Shown piece by piece: positions 34,005-41,903 of a stretch of DNA of 64,000 nucleotides. The stretch lies in contig JANXXU010000007.1 of NCBI GenBank assembly GCA_025350465.1, positions 1 to 64,000 on the forward strand. The letters are read 5' to 3'. This DNA comes from Alphaproteobacteria bacterium. Its GTDB lineage: Bacteria > Pseudomonadota > Alphaproteobacteria > Micropepsales > Micropepsaceae. Below the pieces are notes generated by a model. It worked only from the letters and a program-made list of their open reading frames with translations. It made no database searches and was not told the origin of the DNA. Made by a program: the position numbers and the translations under genes. Each line of letters begins with the position of its first letter. Position 1 is the stretch's first letter.

Positions 34005-34775
34005 TCAGGTTGACGATTTCTGCGCCGGTTTGAACACCAGGCCGCGCAAGCCCTTGCGATCGAAGGGCGCCCATTTCGCCTCGCCCTGTGCCAAGCGATC
34101 GGCAATCGCATAAAGTGCGACCGGGTTGACACCCAAGCCAACGTGACTGCCTTCCACCTCGATGTTTTCCGTCTGCGGGGCGTCCGGCTCCAGGCAGCTC
34201 TGCCAGGCGACAACGCCGTCGCTCTTGCTGAAGATCGCCGTCGAGGGGACGGGCGGCGGCATTTGAAAGCGTTTGAAATCTGCGTCGGCCGCGATCGGCT
34301 TTCCACGTATGGCTTCGTAGATCCTGCGCACGGCCGTGGCGCCCGGATTGGCGAAAGGACTTCCCAATGTGATGACAAGGCGGACGCTTTCCGGCATTCG
34401 TTTGGCGATCTCGCGCGCATAGATGCCGCCCAAGCTCCAGCCGATCAAGCTGACCTTGCGCTTTGACTCTTTGTGCAGGCTTGCCAACCGCTCGGCGAGC
34501 GCTTCGCGCTGCCCCTCGCGCGGCCCGACATTGCGACCAAGACTCCAGCCATGTGGATCGTAACCGCGGTCTTTAAGAAAAGCCCGAAGCGGACCGGTTG
34601 AACGGTCGCTGGCGCCGAGCCCGGGCAATACCAAGACGCTGTGGCCGTCGCCGCGCCGGACGCGGCGCAATATGGGATAGCTCGCGATCAGTGCCGCAAA
34701 TTCGAGCACTGCCCGGCCTTCGATCAAGGTCAGAATGGGAGAGGGCGCGCGAGCAGCGTCGGCAAGGTGCGGCAT
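34005..34775 (-). CDS. Alpha/beta-hydrolase (lipase/esterase-like)
   Basis: A 256-residue alpha/beta-hydrolase. The nucleophile elbow GWSLGG contains the catalytic Ser (residue about 118). The likely acid Asp is in SKSDGVV and the His in EGSHVGLG, so the triad appears complete. The phrase SVLVLPGLGASDRST with PHGWSLGRNVGP resembles the poly-hydroxyalkanoate/lipase-like alpha/beta group. No signal peptide is evident. It ends two bases after the EAL gene stop on the opposite strand, so the genes converge tail to tail. Confidence 0.85.
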   Translation of the reverse strand: MPHLADAARAPSPILTLIEGRAVLEFAALIASYPILRRVRRGDGHSVLVLPGLGASDRSTGPLRAFLKDRGYDPHGWSLGRNVGPREGQREALAERLASLHKESKRKVSLIGWSLGGIYAREIAKRMPESVRLVITLGSPFANPGATAVRRIYEAIRGKPIAADADFKRFQMPPPVPSTAIFSKSDGVVAWQSCLEPDAPQTENIEVEGSHVGLGVNPVALYAIADRLAQGEAKWAPFDRKGLRGLVFKPAQKSST

Positions 34776-34889
34776 GGTTACGGGATTTCACCCCAAGTTG
34801 TGTTTGCGGTCGCAGAGTTCCAGATACCGCAATCCGTCGGTCTGCGTTTAATCTAGTGCTCGGGTGGCGCCAGTCCCAGGGAGATTTGC

Positions 34890-35321
34890 ATGAAATTCTC
34901 GACTTTGCTCATGAGCACGGTGGTGGGCGCACTTACCGTAGGGACTGCGGTCGCTGCAGGATATGAGCGCCTTCCGGACGACGAACCGATTAGGGTCAAC
35001 GGCGTCGATGTCGCGTGCACCGGGGTTGGCGACGAGGCCAAGGAGAATCCCCACTGGCTGGATTATTCGGTTCGGCTCGAGTTCGCCGGCGGCGAACGCC
35101 AATATCTGGCCGATCTCGATGTGTCTCTCGCGACGGCAGACGGCAAGGAGTTCTTGGCGGTGCGTTGCGGCGGCCCCTGGTTGCTCGTGAATCTTGTTCC
35201 CGGCAAATACCGCGTGCGCGCCGAGTTCGAGCATCGCTTGGTGAAGACGACAACGTTCATGGCGCCGGCTCACGGCCAAAAACGCGTCGTCGTCGCGTTC
35301 CCTGAGGTCGTCGGCGACTAA
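34890..35321 (+). CDS. Secreted hypothetical protein
   Basis: A 143-residue protein with a typical signal peptide (MKFSTLLMSTVVGALTVGTAVAAGY), cleavage near residue 23. The mature part has a beta-sandwich-like pattern ending LVNLVPGKYRVRAEFEHRLVKTTTFMAP, like carboxypeptidase-regulatory or transthyretin-like domains seen in small periplasmic proteins. A pair of cysteines (VACTG and VRCGG) could form a disulfide. The ATG at 34890 has GGGAG about 10 nt upstream. No partner gene is obvious. Confidence 0.82.
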   Translation: MKFSTLLMSTVVGALTVGTAVAAGYERLPDDEPIRVNGVDVACTGVGDEAKENPHWLDYSVRLEFAGGERQYLADLDVSLATADGKEFLAVRCGGPWLLVNLVPGKYRVRAEFEHRLVKTTTFMAPAHGQKRVVVAFPEVVGD

Positions 35322-35374
35322 CTAGCGCGGCTGCTGTGCAATTGTCGCGGCGGCGCGCCAGACCGGTTCACTGA

Positions 35375-36106
35375 CTAGAAGGATTCGACCCAAGGTCTGA
35401 GATCGATTTCCTGCGTCCAGGCGCTGCGATGTTGCGTGTGCAGGTACCAGAACGCGTCGGCGATCGCCTCGATTGAGAGCATGCCGTCGGCGCCGCGCTG
35501 CGCTTTCATGTCCGGAAAGCGCGACAAGAGCCTGGCGCCTTCGATGCCGCCGTCGATGATCACGTGGCCGACATGGATGCCCTTCGGGCCGAACTCGCGG
35601 GCCATGCTCTGCGAGACGGCGCGAAGCCCGGCCTTGGCGGCGGCGAAGGCGGCGAAGCCTGCCTTGCCGCGCAATGATCCCGAGGCGCCAGTGAACAGAA
35701 TCGTACCCTGACCGCGCGGCAGCATGCGGCGGGCGACCTCGCGTCCGATGAGGAAGCCACCGAGCGTGTGTTCGCGCCAAAGCTGCTCGAATCCCTCGCG
35801 CGGCAAGTCGAGAAAAGCGTCGAAGCGATTGCCGCCGGCGTTGTGGAGGGCGAGCGTCAATGCGCCATTCTTATCAGCGTGCGCGACGACACGCTCGGCG
35901 TCGTCCTCCACGCTCGCGTCGGCCACGAGCGCTTCAATCGAGCCGCCGGCGCTTTTGATTTCGTGAACGACTTCGTCGAGTTTGCCCTGTGTGCGTCCAA
36001 CAACGACGACATGCAAGCCCTCACGCGCGAAGCGGCGCGCGGAGGCCGCGCCCAATCCTTGCCTCGCGCCGACGCCTACCACCAGTGCCGTCTTGCGTTC
36101 CGTCAT
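35375..36106 (-). CDS. SDR-fold protein lacking the catalytic tyrosine (copy 1)
   Basis: A 243-residue SDR-fold protein. The nucleotide motif VGVGARQGLG and the NAG-like HNAGG are present, and ILFTGASGSLRG holds the serine. The YxxxK position reads FAAAK (AAFAAAKAGLR), with Phe for Tyr; otherwise the fold looks normal. Its ATG overlaps the HxlR stop codon (ATGA), so it is the second gene of that operon. It is similar throughout to the divergent gene at 36681, with the shared phrases ARRMLPRG, TILFTGA, QSMARE and GPKGIHV. The replacement probably abolishes classical reductase chemistry. Confidence 0.86.
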   Translation of the reverse strand: MTERKTALVVGVGARQGLGAASARRFAREGLHVVVVGRTQGKLDEVVHEIKSAGGSIEALVADASVEDDAERVVAHADKNGALTLALHNAGGNRFDAFLDLPREGFEQLWREHTLGGFLIGREVARRMLPRGQGTILFTGASGSLRGKAGFAAFAAAKAGLRAVSQSMAREFGPKGIHVGHVIIDGGIEGARLLSRFPDMKAQRGADGMLSIEAIADAFWYLHTQHRSAWTQEIDLRPWVESF

Positions 36107-36585
36107 GACGATAGCTCCTTGGGTAAAATGTCCGACGAGGCACCCGGCCCTGGCCGGACGCGGACGTCCTTGGCGGTCACGGCCTCGCCGCATTCAGAGC
36201 AGGCGAGGACGGGATCGAAGTCGTGTGCGCAGCGCGTATGCCTGTGAAGCACGGGACGGCCGTTGCGTCCCGCCATGTGCAGATCGCCCCAATGAACGAG
36301 GCTCATCAGCACGGGGTGCAGGTCGAGGCCTTTCGGCGTGAGACGATATTCATAGCGGCGCGGGCGCGATTGATATTGCGCCCTGGCGAGCACGCCGGAT
36401 TTCACGAGCTTGCGCAGACGGTCAGCGAGTATGTGACGAGTGATGCCAAGGCGATCTTGAAAAACCTCGAAGCGGCGGACGCGCAAGAAACAATCGCGCA
36501 GAATTAACAGGGTCCAGCGGTCGCCGATCACCGAGACCGCGCGCGCGACGGAACACGTCTCTTTTGAAAGCGCATCCCAACGCAT
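36103..36585 (-). CDS. HxlR family transcriptional regulator
   Basis: A 160-residue winged-helix regulator of the HxlR type. It has GDRWTLLILRDCFLRVRRF followed by the recognition part LGITRHILADRLRKLVKSGVL and the wing RYEYRLTPKG. The C-terminal third contains two CxxC-like or Cys-His elements (RCAHDFDPVLACSECGEA) that may bind a metal. It lies head-to-head with the SDR gene at 36681 and upstream of SDR copy 1, which it overlaps. Two matching 20-bp sites between the divergent starts are likely operators. Confidence 0.9.
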   Translation of the reverse strand: MRWDALSKETCSVARAVSVIGDRWTLLILRDCFLRVRRFEVFQDRLGITRHILADRLRKLVKSGVLARAQYQSRPRRYEYRLTPKGLDLHPVLMSLVHWGDLHMAGRNGRPVLHRHTRCAHDFDPVLACSECGEAVTAKDVRVRPGPGASSDILPKELSS

Positions 36586-36612
36586 TCGCTTCGATCCTTT
36601 GCGATCTTCATT

Positions 36613-36660
36613 GACAAGGTTCTATTTTAGAATGCACAGTGTCAAGGTTCTATTTTGGAA
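36613..36660. promoter_or_regulatory. Duplicated 20-bp sites in the HxlR/SDR promoter region
   Basis: Two copies with 18 of 20 bases in common, at 36613-36632 and 36641-36660, 28 bp apart, share the core CAAGGTTCTATTTT. Each holds a short dyad: GTTC-N7-GAAT in the left copy and GTTC-N7-GAAC in the right. They lie between the divergent HxlR gene (start 36585) and the SDR gene (start 36681) and fit a dimeric winged-helix regulator. Confidence 0.6.
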
Positions 36661-36680
36661 CTGACGACGGAGCGAGCGCC

Positions 36681-37409
36681 ATGGCGCAAAGCAAGGCCGT
36701 TCTGGTAATGGGGGCGGGCGATGCAACCGGCGGCGCGATCGCCAAGCGCTTTGCGCGCGAGGGCTATGTCGCGTGCGTGGCGCGGCGGAGCGCGGAAAAA
36801 CTCACGCCGTTGGTCGACGCGATTGAAGCCGCCGGCGGCACGGCACGCGCCTTCGGTTGTGACGCGCGCAAAGAAGAAGAGGTTGCGGCGCTCGTCGAAA
36901 CGATCGAGCATGAGATCGGGCCGCTCGAGGTCGCGGTCTTCAATATCGGCGCCAACGTGCCGTCACCGATCATCGAGGAAACGGCGCGCAAATATTTCAA
37001 GATCTGGGAGATGGCCTGCTTCGGCGGCTTTCTTGTCGGGCGCGAAGCGGCGCGGCGCATGCTGCCACGCGGGCGCGGCACCATTCTCTTCACGGGAGCT
37101 ACCGCCTCGGTGCGAGGGCGCGCCAATTTCGCGGCGTTTGCGGGCGCAAAACACGCGCTTCGGGCGCTGGCGCAAAGCATGGCGCGCGAGCTTGGGCCCA
37201 AAGGCATTCACGTTGCGCATACGATCATCGACGGGGCGATCGATACGGAGTTCATCCGCACCAATTTTCCGCAAACCTACGCGCGCAAGGATGAGGATGG
37301 CATCCTCAACCCCGATCATATCGCCGAGCACTATTGGATGCTGCACAAACAGCCGCGCGATACCTGGACACATGAACTCGATCTTCGCCCCTGGTCTGAG
37401 AATTGGTGA
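36681..37409 (+). CDS. SDR-fold protein lacking the catalytic tyrosine (copy 2)
   Basis: A 242-residue SDR-fold protein paralogous to the gene at 35375. The N-terminal motif VMGAGDATGGAIA is a variant of GxxxGxG. The later ILFTGATASVRG supplies the serine, and FAGAK (AAFAGAKHALR) puts Phe where Tyr is expected. LGPKGIHVAHTIIDGAIDT ends the core. It starts a plus-strand run of SDR, HCCA isomerase, NMO and VOC genes and is divergent from the HxlR regulator. GGAG lies about 9 nt before ATG 36681. Both copies may be binding or isomerase proteins rather than dehydrogenases. Confidence 0.87.
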   Translation: MAQSKAVLVMGAGDATGGAIAKRFAREGYVACVARRSAEKLTPLVDAIEAAGGTARAFGCDARKEEEVAALVETIEHEIGPLEVAVFNIGANVPSPIIEETARKYFKIWEMACFGGFLVGREAARRMLPRGRGTILFTGATASVRGRANFAAFAGAKHALRALAQSMARELGPKGIHVAHTIIDGAIDTEFIRTNFPQTYARKDEDGILNPDHIAEHYWMLHKQPRDTWTHELDLRPWSENW

Positions 37410-37414
37410 TCCCC

Positions 37415-38026
37415 ATGACGCTTGAATTTCTGTTCGATTTCGGCAGCCCGAACGCCTATTTCGCCCACAAAGTCATCCCCGACATCGAGAAGCGGACAGG
37501 GCGAAAATTCACCTACGTGCCCGTGTTGCTCGGCGGCATTTTCAAGGCGACGAACAACAAGCCGCCGATGATCGCTTTCGGCGGCATCAAAAACAAAATG
37601 GAATACGAGATGCTGGAGACGAAGCGCTTCATCAAGCATCACGGCCTGACGAAATTTCAATTCAACCCGAACTTCCCGGTCAACACGCTGCTCGTCATGC
37701 GCGGCGCGGTCGCCGCATTGCTCGACGGCAATTTGCCCAAATACGTCGATGCCGTGATGCGGCACATGTGGGAGGACGGAAAAAAGATGGACGATCCGGA
37801 GGTCGCAAGCGCGGCACTCGACGCCGCGGGCCTCGACGGTGCGCGCGTCATCGCTCGAACTCAAGACGGCGACGTCAAACAACGGCTTGCGGACAACACG
37901 GCAAACGCGGTCGAGCGCGGGGCCTTCGGCATTCCAACATTCTTCGTCGGCACGGAAATCTATTTCGGCAAGAACACGCTGCGCGAGGTCGAGGACGAGA
38001 TCCTCCGCGTCAAATCGGCCGCGTAA
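37415..38026 (+). CDS. 2-hydroxychromene-2-carboxylate isomerase (DsbA-fold)
   Basis: A 203-residue kappa-class glutathione transferase-like protein. It has LEFLFDFGSPNAYFAH at the N-terminus, where the catalytic Ser aligns with FDFGSPNAY. The HCCA isomerase phrases VPVLLGGIFKATNNKPP and GAFGIPTFFVGTEIYFGKNTL follow. It should need glutathione and is known from naphthalene and related aromatic catabolism, though paralogues have other substrates. ATG 37415 starts 5 bp after the SDR stop; an overlapping GTG at 37406 is the alternative. It is in the presumed HxlR-controlled run. Confidence 0.9.
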   Translation: MTLEFLFDFGSPNAYFAHKVIPDIEKRTGRKFTYVPVLLGGIFKATNNKPPMIAFGGIKNKMEYEMLETKRFIKHHGLTKFQFNPNFPVNTLLVMRGAVAALLDGNLPKYVDAVMRHMWEDGKKMDDPEVASAALDAAGLDGARVIARTQDGDVKQRLADNTANAVERGAFGIPTFFVGTEIYFGKNTLREVEDEILRVKSAA

Positions 38027-38105
38027 GCGGATTCACCATTGCCAAAAGCGGCGGGCGCTTGCGAACAATGGCGCATCGCTATTGATCTTGATGGAGATTG
38101 CCCCC

Positions 38106-39080
38106 GTGTCGCTGCCCGCCGCGTTGAAGGACCGTTTGTCGATTCCCGTAATCGGCTCGCCCTTGTTCATCATCTCGAACCCCGATCTCGTCATCGCGCA
38201 ATGCAAGGCGGGGATCGTCGGTTCGTTTCCGTCACTGAACGCGCGGCCGGGTCCGGTGCTGGAGGATTGGTTCAAGCGCATTCGCGACGAATTGGCCGAA
38301 CACGATGCGAAACATCCCGACCGTCCCTCGGCGCCCTATGCCGTCAATCAGATCGTCCATACGTCGAACGACCGGCTGCAGCACGACCTCGACCTTTGCG
38401 TAAAATACCAGGCGCCGATCGTCATCACGTCGCTGGGCGCGCGGGAGGATTTGAACGCGGCTGTGCATTCCTACGGCGGCATCGTGCTGCACGACATCAT
38501 CAACAATACCTATGCAAAGAAGGCGATCGACAAGGGCGCCGACGGCCTGATTGCGGTTGCTGCCGGCGCCGGCGGACACGCGGGCACGATCTCGCCGATC
38601 GCGCTCATCCAAGACATTCGCGAATGGTTCTCCGGGCCGCTGGCTTTGTCGGGCGCGATCGCAACGGGGCGCGCTGTATTGGCCGCACAGGCGATGGGCG
38701 CGGACCTCGCTTATATCGGCTCGGCCTTCATCGCGACGACAGAGGCGCATGCCGACGAGCGTTACAAACAGGCGATCGTCGACGGGACGGCCTCGGATAT
38801 CGTCTACACAAACCTCTTCACCGGCGTGCATGGCAATTATTTGAAATCGTCGATCGTGGGGGCCGGCCTCGATCCGGAGAACTTGCCCTCAAGCGATCCC
38901 TCGAAAATGAATTTCGGTTCGGGCGGCAACACCAAGGTAAAGGCCTGGAAGGATATTTGGGGCTCGGGGCAAGGCATCGGCGCGATGAAGTCGGTGATCA
39001 GCGCCGGCGACTATATCGCCCGGCTGAAGCGGGAATACGACGCGGCTCTCAGCGAGATGCGCACGCTCAAATCGGCTTGA
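38106..39080 (+). CDS. Nitronate monooxygenase (NMO)
   Basis: A 324-residue FMN-dependent nitronate monooxygenase. It begins SLPAALKDRLSIPVIGSPLF. It has PIVITSLGA in the middle and the catalytic-histidine loop AGAGGHAGTISP, which is intact here. GAIATGRAVLAAQAMGADLAYIGS is the phosphate-binding region. It would oxidise propionate 3-nitronate or alkyl nitronates, detoxifying them. I chose the GTG at 38106 because GGAG lies 9 nt upstream; the ATG at 38091 is also in frame. It follows the HCCA isomerase by 79 bp and precedes the VOC gene by 24 bp. Confidence 0.88.
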   Translation: MSLPAALKDRLSIPVIGSPLFIISNPDLVIAQCKAGIVGSFPSLNARPGPVLEDWFKRIRDELAEHDAKHPDRPSAPYAVNQIVHTSNDRLQHDLDLCVKYQAPIVITSLGAREDLNAAVHSYGGIVLHDIINNTYAKKAIDKGADGLIAVAAGAGGHAGTISPIALIQDIREWFSGPLALSGAIATGRAVLAAQAMGADLAYIGSAFIATTEAHADERYKQAIVDGTASDIVYTNLFTGVHGNYLKSSIVGAGLDPENLPSSDPSKMNFGSGGNTKVKAWKDIWGSGQGIGAMKSVISAGDYIARLKREYDAALSEMRTLKSA

Positions 39081-39104
39081 ATCAAAAAGAGAGGGAGAGA
39101 GATC

Positions 39105-39491
39105 ATGATTGGATACATCACCATTGGTACGAACGATTTGGCGCGGGCGGCCAAATTCTACGACGCGGTCTTGGGCGAAATGGGCGCCAAGCAGCAATGG
39201 AGCAACGAGCGTATGGTGTCTTGGGGCGCGGCGCCGCGCACGCCGAGCGTCATCGTCACCAAACCTTACGACGGCCAAAACGCCTATCACGGCAACGGCA
39301 CAATGGTTGCCCTGCTGGCGTCTTCACCCGATGTCGTCGGTCGCGTTTATCAAATGGCGCTGAGCATGGGCGCCAAGGACGAAGGCGCACCGGGCTATCG
39401 CGGACCCGAAGCACAGGGCTTTTACGGCGCCTATTTCCGGGACCTTGACGGCAACAAATTTGCCGCTTTCTGCATGGCGCCGAAAAAGTAA
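39105..39491 (+). CDS. VOC family protein
   Basis: A 128-residue vicinal-oxygen-chelate fold protein. It starts MIGYITIGTNDLARAAKFYDAVLGEMGAK, the usual first module with the hydrophobic-GTNDLxRxxxFY pattern. It closes with YFRDLDGNKFAAFCM, where the last metal ligand is often a Glu and here is replaced by Ala/Phe region residues. The function may be a lyase or a binding protein. GAGAGA lies just before ATG 39105. It is the last gene of the 36681-39491 run, after the nitronate monooxygenase. Confidence 0.87.
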   Translation: MIGYITIGTNDLARAAKFYDAVLGEMGAKQQWSNERMVSWGAAPRTPSVIVTKPYDGQNAYHGNGTMVALLASSPDVVGRVYQMALSMGAKDEGAPGYRGPEAQGFYGAYFRDLDGNKFAAFCMAPKK

Positions 39492-39511
39492 TTGGCGGTA
39501 GTGCTTAATGG

Positions 39512-39528
39512 GCCCGCGATTCGCGGGC
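39512..39528. terminator. Hairpin after the VOC gene
   Basis: GCCCGCG (39512-39518), loop ATT and CGCGGGC (39522-39528) form a perfect 7-bp stem 21 bp after the VOC stop. No T-run follows, so it is at most a weak rho-independent terminator. Confidence 0.4.
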
Positions 39529-39653
39529 GGAAATGCGCGGCGGGCGGCCGGCCCAGGTTGTGGCAGTCCGCCTTTTCAATTCGCCGGGCAGTTGGCGGAG
39601 GGGTAGCTTTCGCCGCAATATTGCGCATCGGCGATTCGTGTCGGAGGCGGGCG

Positions 39654-40289
39654 ATGACGAAGTTTGTCATGCTTGCGCTCGTGGCGTTCAGTCTAGCCGC
39701 GTGCGAGACGGCAACTAAAGACGACGTGGCGTTGCGGAGCGATGTTGGTCCCGCGACGAGCCACGACAGACCCGTGGTGCGCGGGCCCGTCGTTCCCGAT
39801 CGCGTCGAGCCGGCCGGCCGGCCGGTTACGGCGCCGCGCGTGGCGCGCGTTGTGCCAAACCCGCTGAGCCAAACCACGACAAGCGGGTCTGCCGCCACTG
39901 CATCTGTTGCCGCACCTGCCCGTGCGCCGCAAGTTGCTCCCGCCACGCAGGCGCCGGCGGCCTCGACGGCGACAGAAGAACTTCAACCGAGTGATGCAGC
40001 ACCGGCCCCAATCGCCCCGGTCGACGCAGTACTCATGCAGGACAACGCGCGTACGGCTGAACCGCAACCAAGCGCGCCCATCGAATTCCTGCCCAAGGAC
40101 CTGACACCGCAAAAGATCGAAGCCATGTTTGGCGGCATGCCGTTTTTGCTGCTCGCCGCGATTGCCGCGGCGCTGGTGGCGTCGTTCGGCTTGGCGCTAC
40201 GCCGGCCGAACAGCGCCCGCAACGAATATGCGGGCCACCGCGACAACGTGGATCACCTTGACGATCACAGGGAGCCGTACGCCGCATAA
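39654..40289 (+). CDS. Lipoprotein-like protein with a C-terminal membrane segment
   Basis: A 211-residue protein with a lipobox signal (MTKFVMLALVAFSLAAC, Cys17), so the mature N-terminus would be lipid-modified. Residues 40-140 are a Pro/Ala/Thr-rich low-complexity stretch (VAAPARAPQVAPATQAPAA). Near the C-terminus a hydrophobic helix (MPFLLLAAIAAALVASFGLALR) and a polar tail follow. Two anchors suggest a spacer protein in the envelope. ATG 39654 has GGAGG about 6 nt upstream. Function unknown; no partner is evident. Confidence 0.72.
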   Translation: MTKFVMLALVAFSLAACETATKDDVALRSDVGPATSHDRPVVRGPVVPDRVEPAGRPVTAPRVARVVPNPLSQTTTSGSAATASVAAPARAPQVAPATQAPAASTATEELQPSDAAPAPIAPVDAVLMQDNARTAEPQPSAPIEFLPKDLTPQKIEAMFGGMPFLLLAAIAAALVASFGLALRRPNSARNEYAGHRDNVDHLDDHREPYAA

Positions 40290-40341
40290 CTCGGCACATT
40301 AACTCCCCGAGCAAAGATTCCTGGAGTCATCTAGAACCTGT

Positions 40342-40396
40342 GCGCGGGCGTCTCGCCCGCTAGTTCACAAAAAAAGAGCGGGCGGGACGCCTGCGC
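40342..40396. repeat. Large extragenic hairpin
   Basis: The left arm GCGCGGGCGTCTCGCCCGCT (40342-40361) and right arm AGCGGGCGGGACGCCTGCGC (40377-40396) match at 18 of 20 positions around a 15-nt loop containing AAAAAAA. It separates the convergent lipoprotein and pentapeptide-repeat genes. The arms match a GC-rich repeat type found scattered in many bacterial genomes; a bidirectional terminator role is likely. Confidence 0.65.
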
Positions 40397-40403
40397 TCCC
40401 AGG

Positions 40404-40955
40404 CTAAAACACGACGCAGGCCGGCACGCGCAAGCCCGGCGGCAGCAGCGTCGAGGCGTCGCCGCAGGCGTGCTCAAGCTGGTCTTGCGTTAGACCCACC
40501 GCTTTCGACAAATCGGTGTTGTAGAGCTGGGTGCCGGGCATGCGGGCACCGGCGAAGTTCGCGCCCTCGAGCTTTGCGCCGGCAAACCAGGTCCAATTGA
40601 GCCAGGCATTCGCGAAATTCGCGCCGCGCATATCCGCACCGGTCAACTTGGTGCCGGAAAAATTCGTGTAGACGAACGAGGCGTTCACCGCTTTGGCGTC
40701 GTCGAGCTGTGCCCCTGCCAAATTAGCGCCGTCGAAATTGGCGCCTGAGAGGTCGGCGGAGACCATGTTCGCCAACTGAAAAAAGCCGCCGGTCATTTTC
40801 GCATTCGTCAGATCGCAATGCGTGCACTCGGACATGTTGCTCACGTTGCGGGCGCGGGCGACGTCTTGCGGTTTGGCGGCGTGGGCGACCGGAACCGCAC
40901 ATGCTGCGGCCAAGGTCAAACACACCGCCGCTGTGCGGAGTTCATGCATGGTCAT
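40404..40955 (-). CDS. Secreted pentapeptide-repeat protein
   Basis: A 183-residue protein with a signal peptide (LRTAAVCLTLAAACAVPVAHA, cleavage near residue 28). A pentapeptide-repeat helix follows, about 20 units of the A(D/N)LxG type seen in SADLSGANFDGANLAGAQL and again in TGADMRGANFANAWL. The N-terminal CTHC and the C-terminal cysteines (HACGDAS, VPACVVF) could form disulfides. The right-handed quadrilateral helix is a scaffold; a periplasmic place is expected. The ATG at 40955 was preferred over 40949, with GAGATAT before it. Confidence 0.85.
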   Translation of the reverse strand: MTMHELRTAAVCLTLAAACAVPVAHAAKPQDVARARNVSNMSECTHCDLTNAKMTGGFFQLANMVSADLSGANFDGANLAGAQLDDAKAVNASFVYTNFSGTKLTGADMRGANFANAWLNWTWFAGAKLEGANFAGARMPGTQLYNTDLSKAVGLTQDQLEHACGDASTLLPPGLRVPACVVF

Positions 40956-41048
40956 GTCGGATATCTCAGTGTCGCGCGATGGGCGGAGTCTCCGGCCCCG
41001 TTCGGCGCCGGTCAAGACCGCCGGTAGTCAAGTTCGCGTCAGGTGAGG

Positions 41049-41684
41049 CTATTTGCGGCTGGCGGCGAGGTCGTCGAGCTGGCGCTTCATCGCCTCGATC
41101 TGACCTTTGAGGTCGGCGATCTCTTCGTCGGGGGCCCGGCCGGGTTGCTGTGCCGCAGCCGGATCAGGCGTCGCAGAGGGATCGCCGGGCGCGCCGTTCG
41201 GCGCTCCGCGCCCGCCCATCAGCGCGCCGAAGGGCGTGAACATGCGCATTGCGCGCTCGAAGATCGCCATGTTTTGGCGGGTGATCTGCTCGATCTCCTT
41301 CATCATTGTCTTGCCGCCGAAGGCCGTCGCGAATTGCTCGCGCATGCGCTCCTGATTGCGCGAGAAGCTTTCCATGCTGATTTCGAGATAGCCGGGGACC
41401 AGCGCTTGCATGCTGTCGCCGTAGAAGCGGATGAGTTGGCGCAGGAACTGGATCGGCAACATGCTCTGCTGACCGACCTTGCCCTCTTCCTCGAAGATGA
41501 TCTGGGCGAGCACCGAGCGGGTGATGTCGTCGCCCGACTTCGCGTCGTAGACGTTGAATTCCTGGCCGCGCTTGACCATGTCGGCGAGGTGCTCGAGCGT
41601 CACGTAGGACGAGGTTGCGGTGTTGTAGAGGCGGCGGTTTGCGTACTTTTTGATCGTCACCGGGCCTTCGGTTTGGCTTGCCAT
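41049..41684 (-). CDS. phaR: Polyhydroxyalkanoate synthesis repressor PhaR
   Basis: A 211-residue PhaR. Its N-terminal DNA-binding domain reads VTIKKYANRRLYNTATSSYVTLE (residues 9-31) and continues VKRGQEFNVYDAKSGDDIT, the usual family signature. The PHB-granule associated part has QSMLPIQFLRQLIRFYGDSM and a Pro/Ala-rich, coiled C-terminus (DEEIADLKGQIEAMKRQLDDL). PhaR represses phasin and its own synthesis, and leaves DNA on binding nascent PHB. It is divergent from phaA. A perfect inverted repeat sits 45-78 bp upstream of its ATG, probably its own operator. Confidence 0.93.
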   Translation of the reverse strand: MASQTEGPVTIKKYANRRLYNTATSSYVTLEHLADMVKRGQEFNVYDAKSGDDITRSVLAQIIFEEEGKVGQQSMLPIQFLRQLIRFYGDSMQALVPGYLEISMESFSRNQERMREQFATAFGGKTMMKEIEQITRQNMAIFERAMRMFTPFGALMGGRGAPNGAPGDPSATPDPAAAQQPGRAPDEEIADLKGQIEAMKRQLDDLAASRK

Positions 41685-41728
41685 TTTGTCCGATTTTCCC
41701 TTGTCGGGTGCGGGCGCGAAGACCCGAT

Positions 41729-41762
41729 TGCTGCGCAACATTGTATTCGATTTTGCGCAGCA
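41729..41762. promoter_or_regulatory. Inverted repeat upstream of phaR (likely PhaR autoregulatory site)
   Basis: TGCTGCGCAA (41729-41738) and TTGCGCAGCA (41753-41762) are perfect inverted copies separated by 14 bp. On the minus strand a -10-like TACAAT (41745-41740) lies between the arms. The TGC/GCA-rich arms suit PhaR, which in related bacteria binds TGC-rich sites. Confidence 0.6.
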
Positions 41763-41903
41763 TTCCTATCGCAGTTGCGTTAAGAGTTTGGCGAAAGCGA
41801 ACGCCACCACTGGGACAGCACGCCCAGCAAAAAGCCGGGCAAAGCCTTGGCTTCGCATCCGCCCACGTGCCATTGTCAGCGTTAACAGGCAGGAGAACTC
41901 GCG

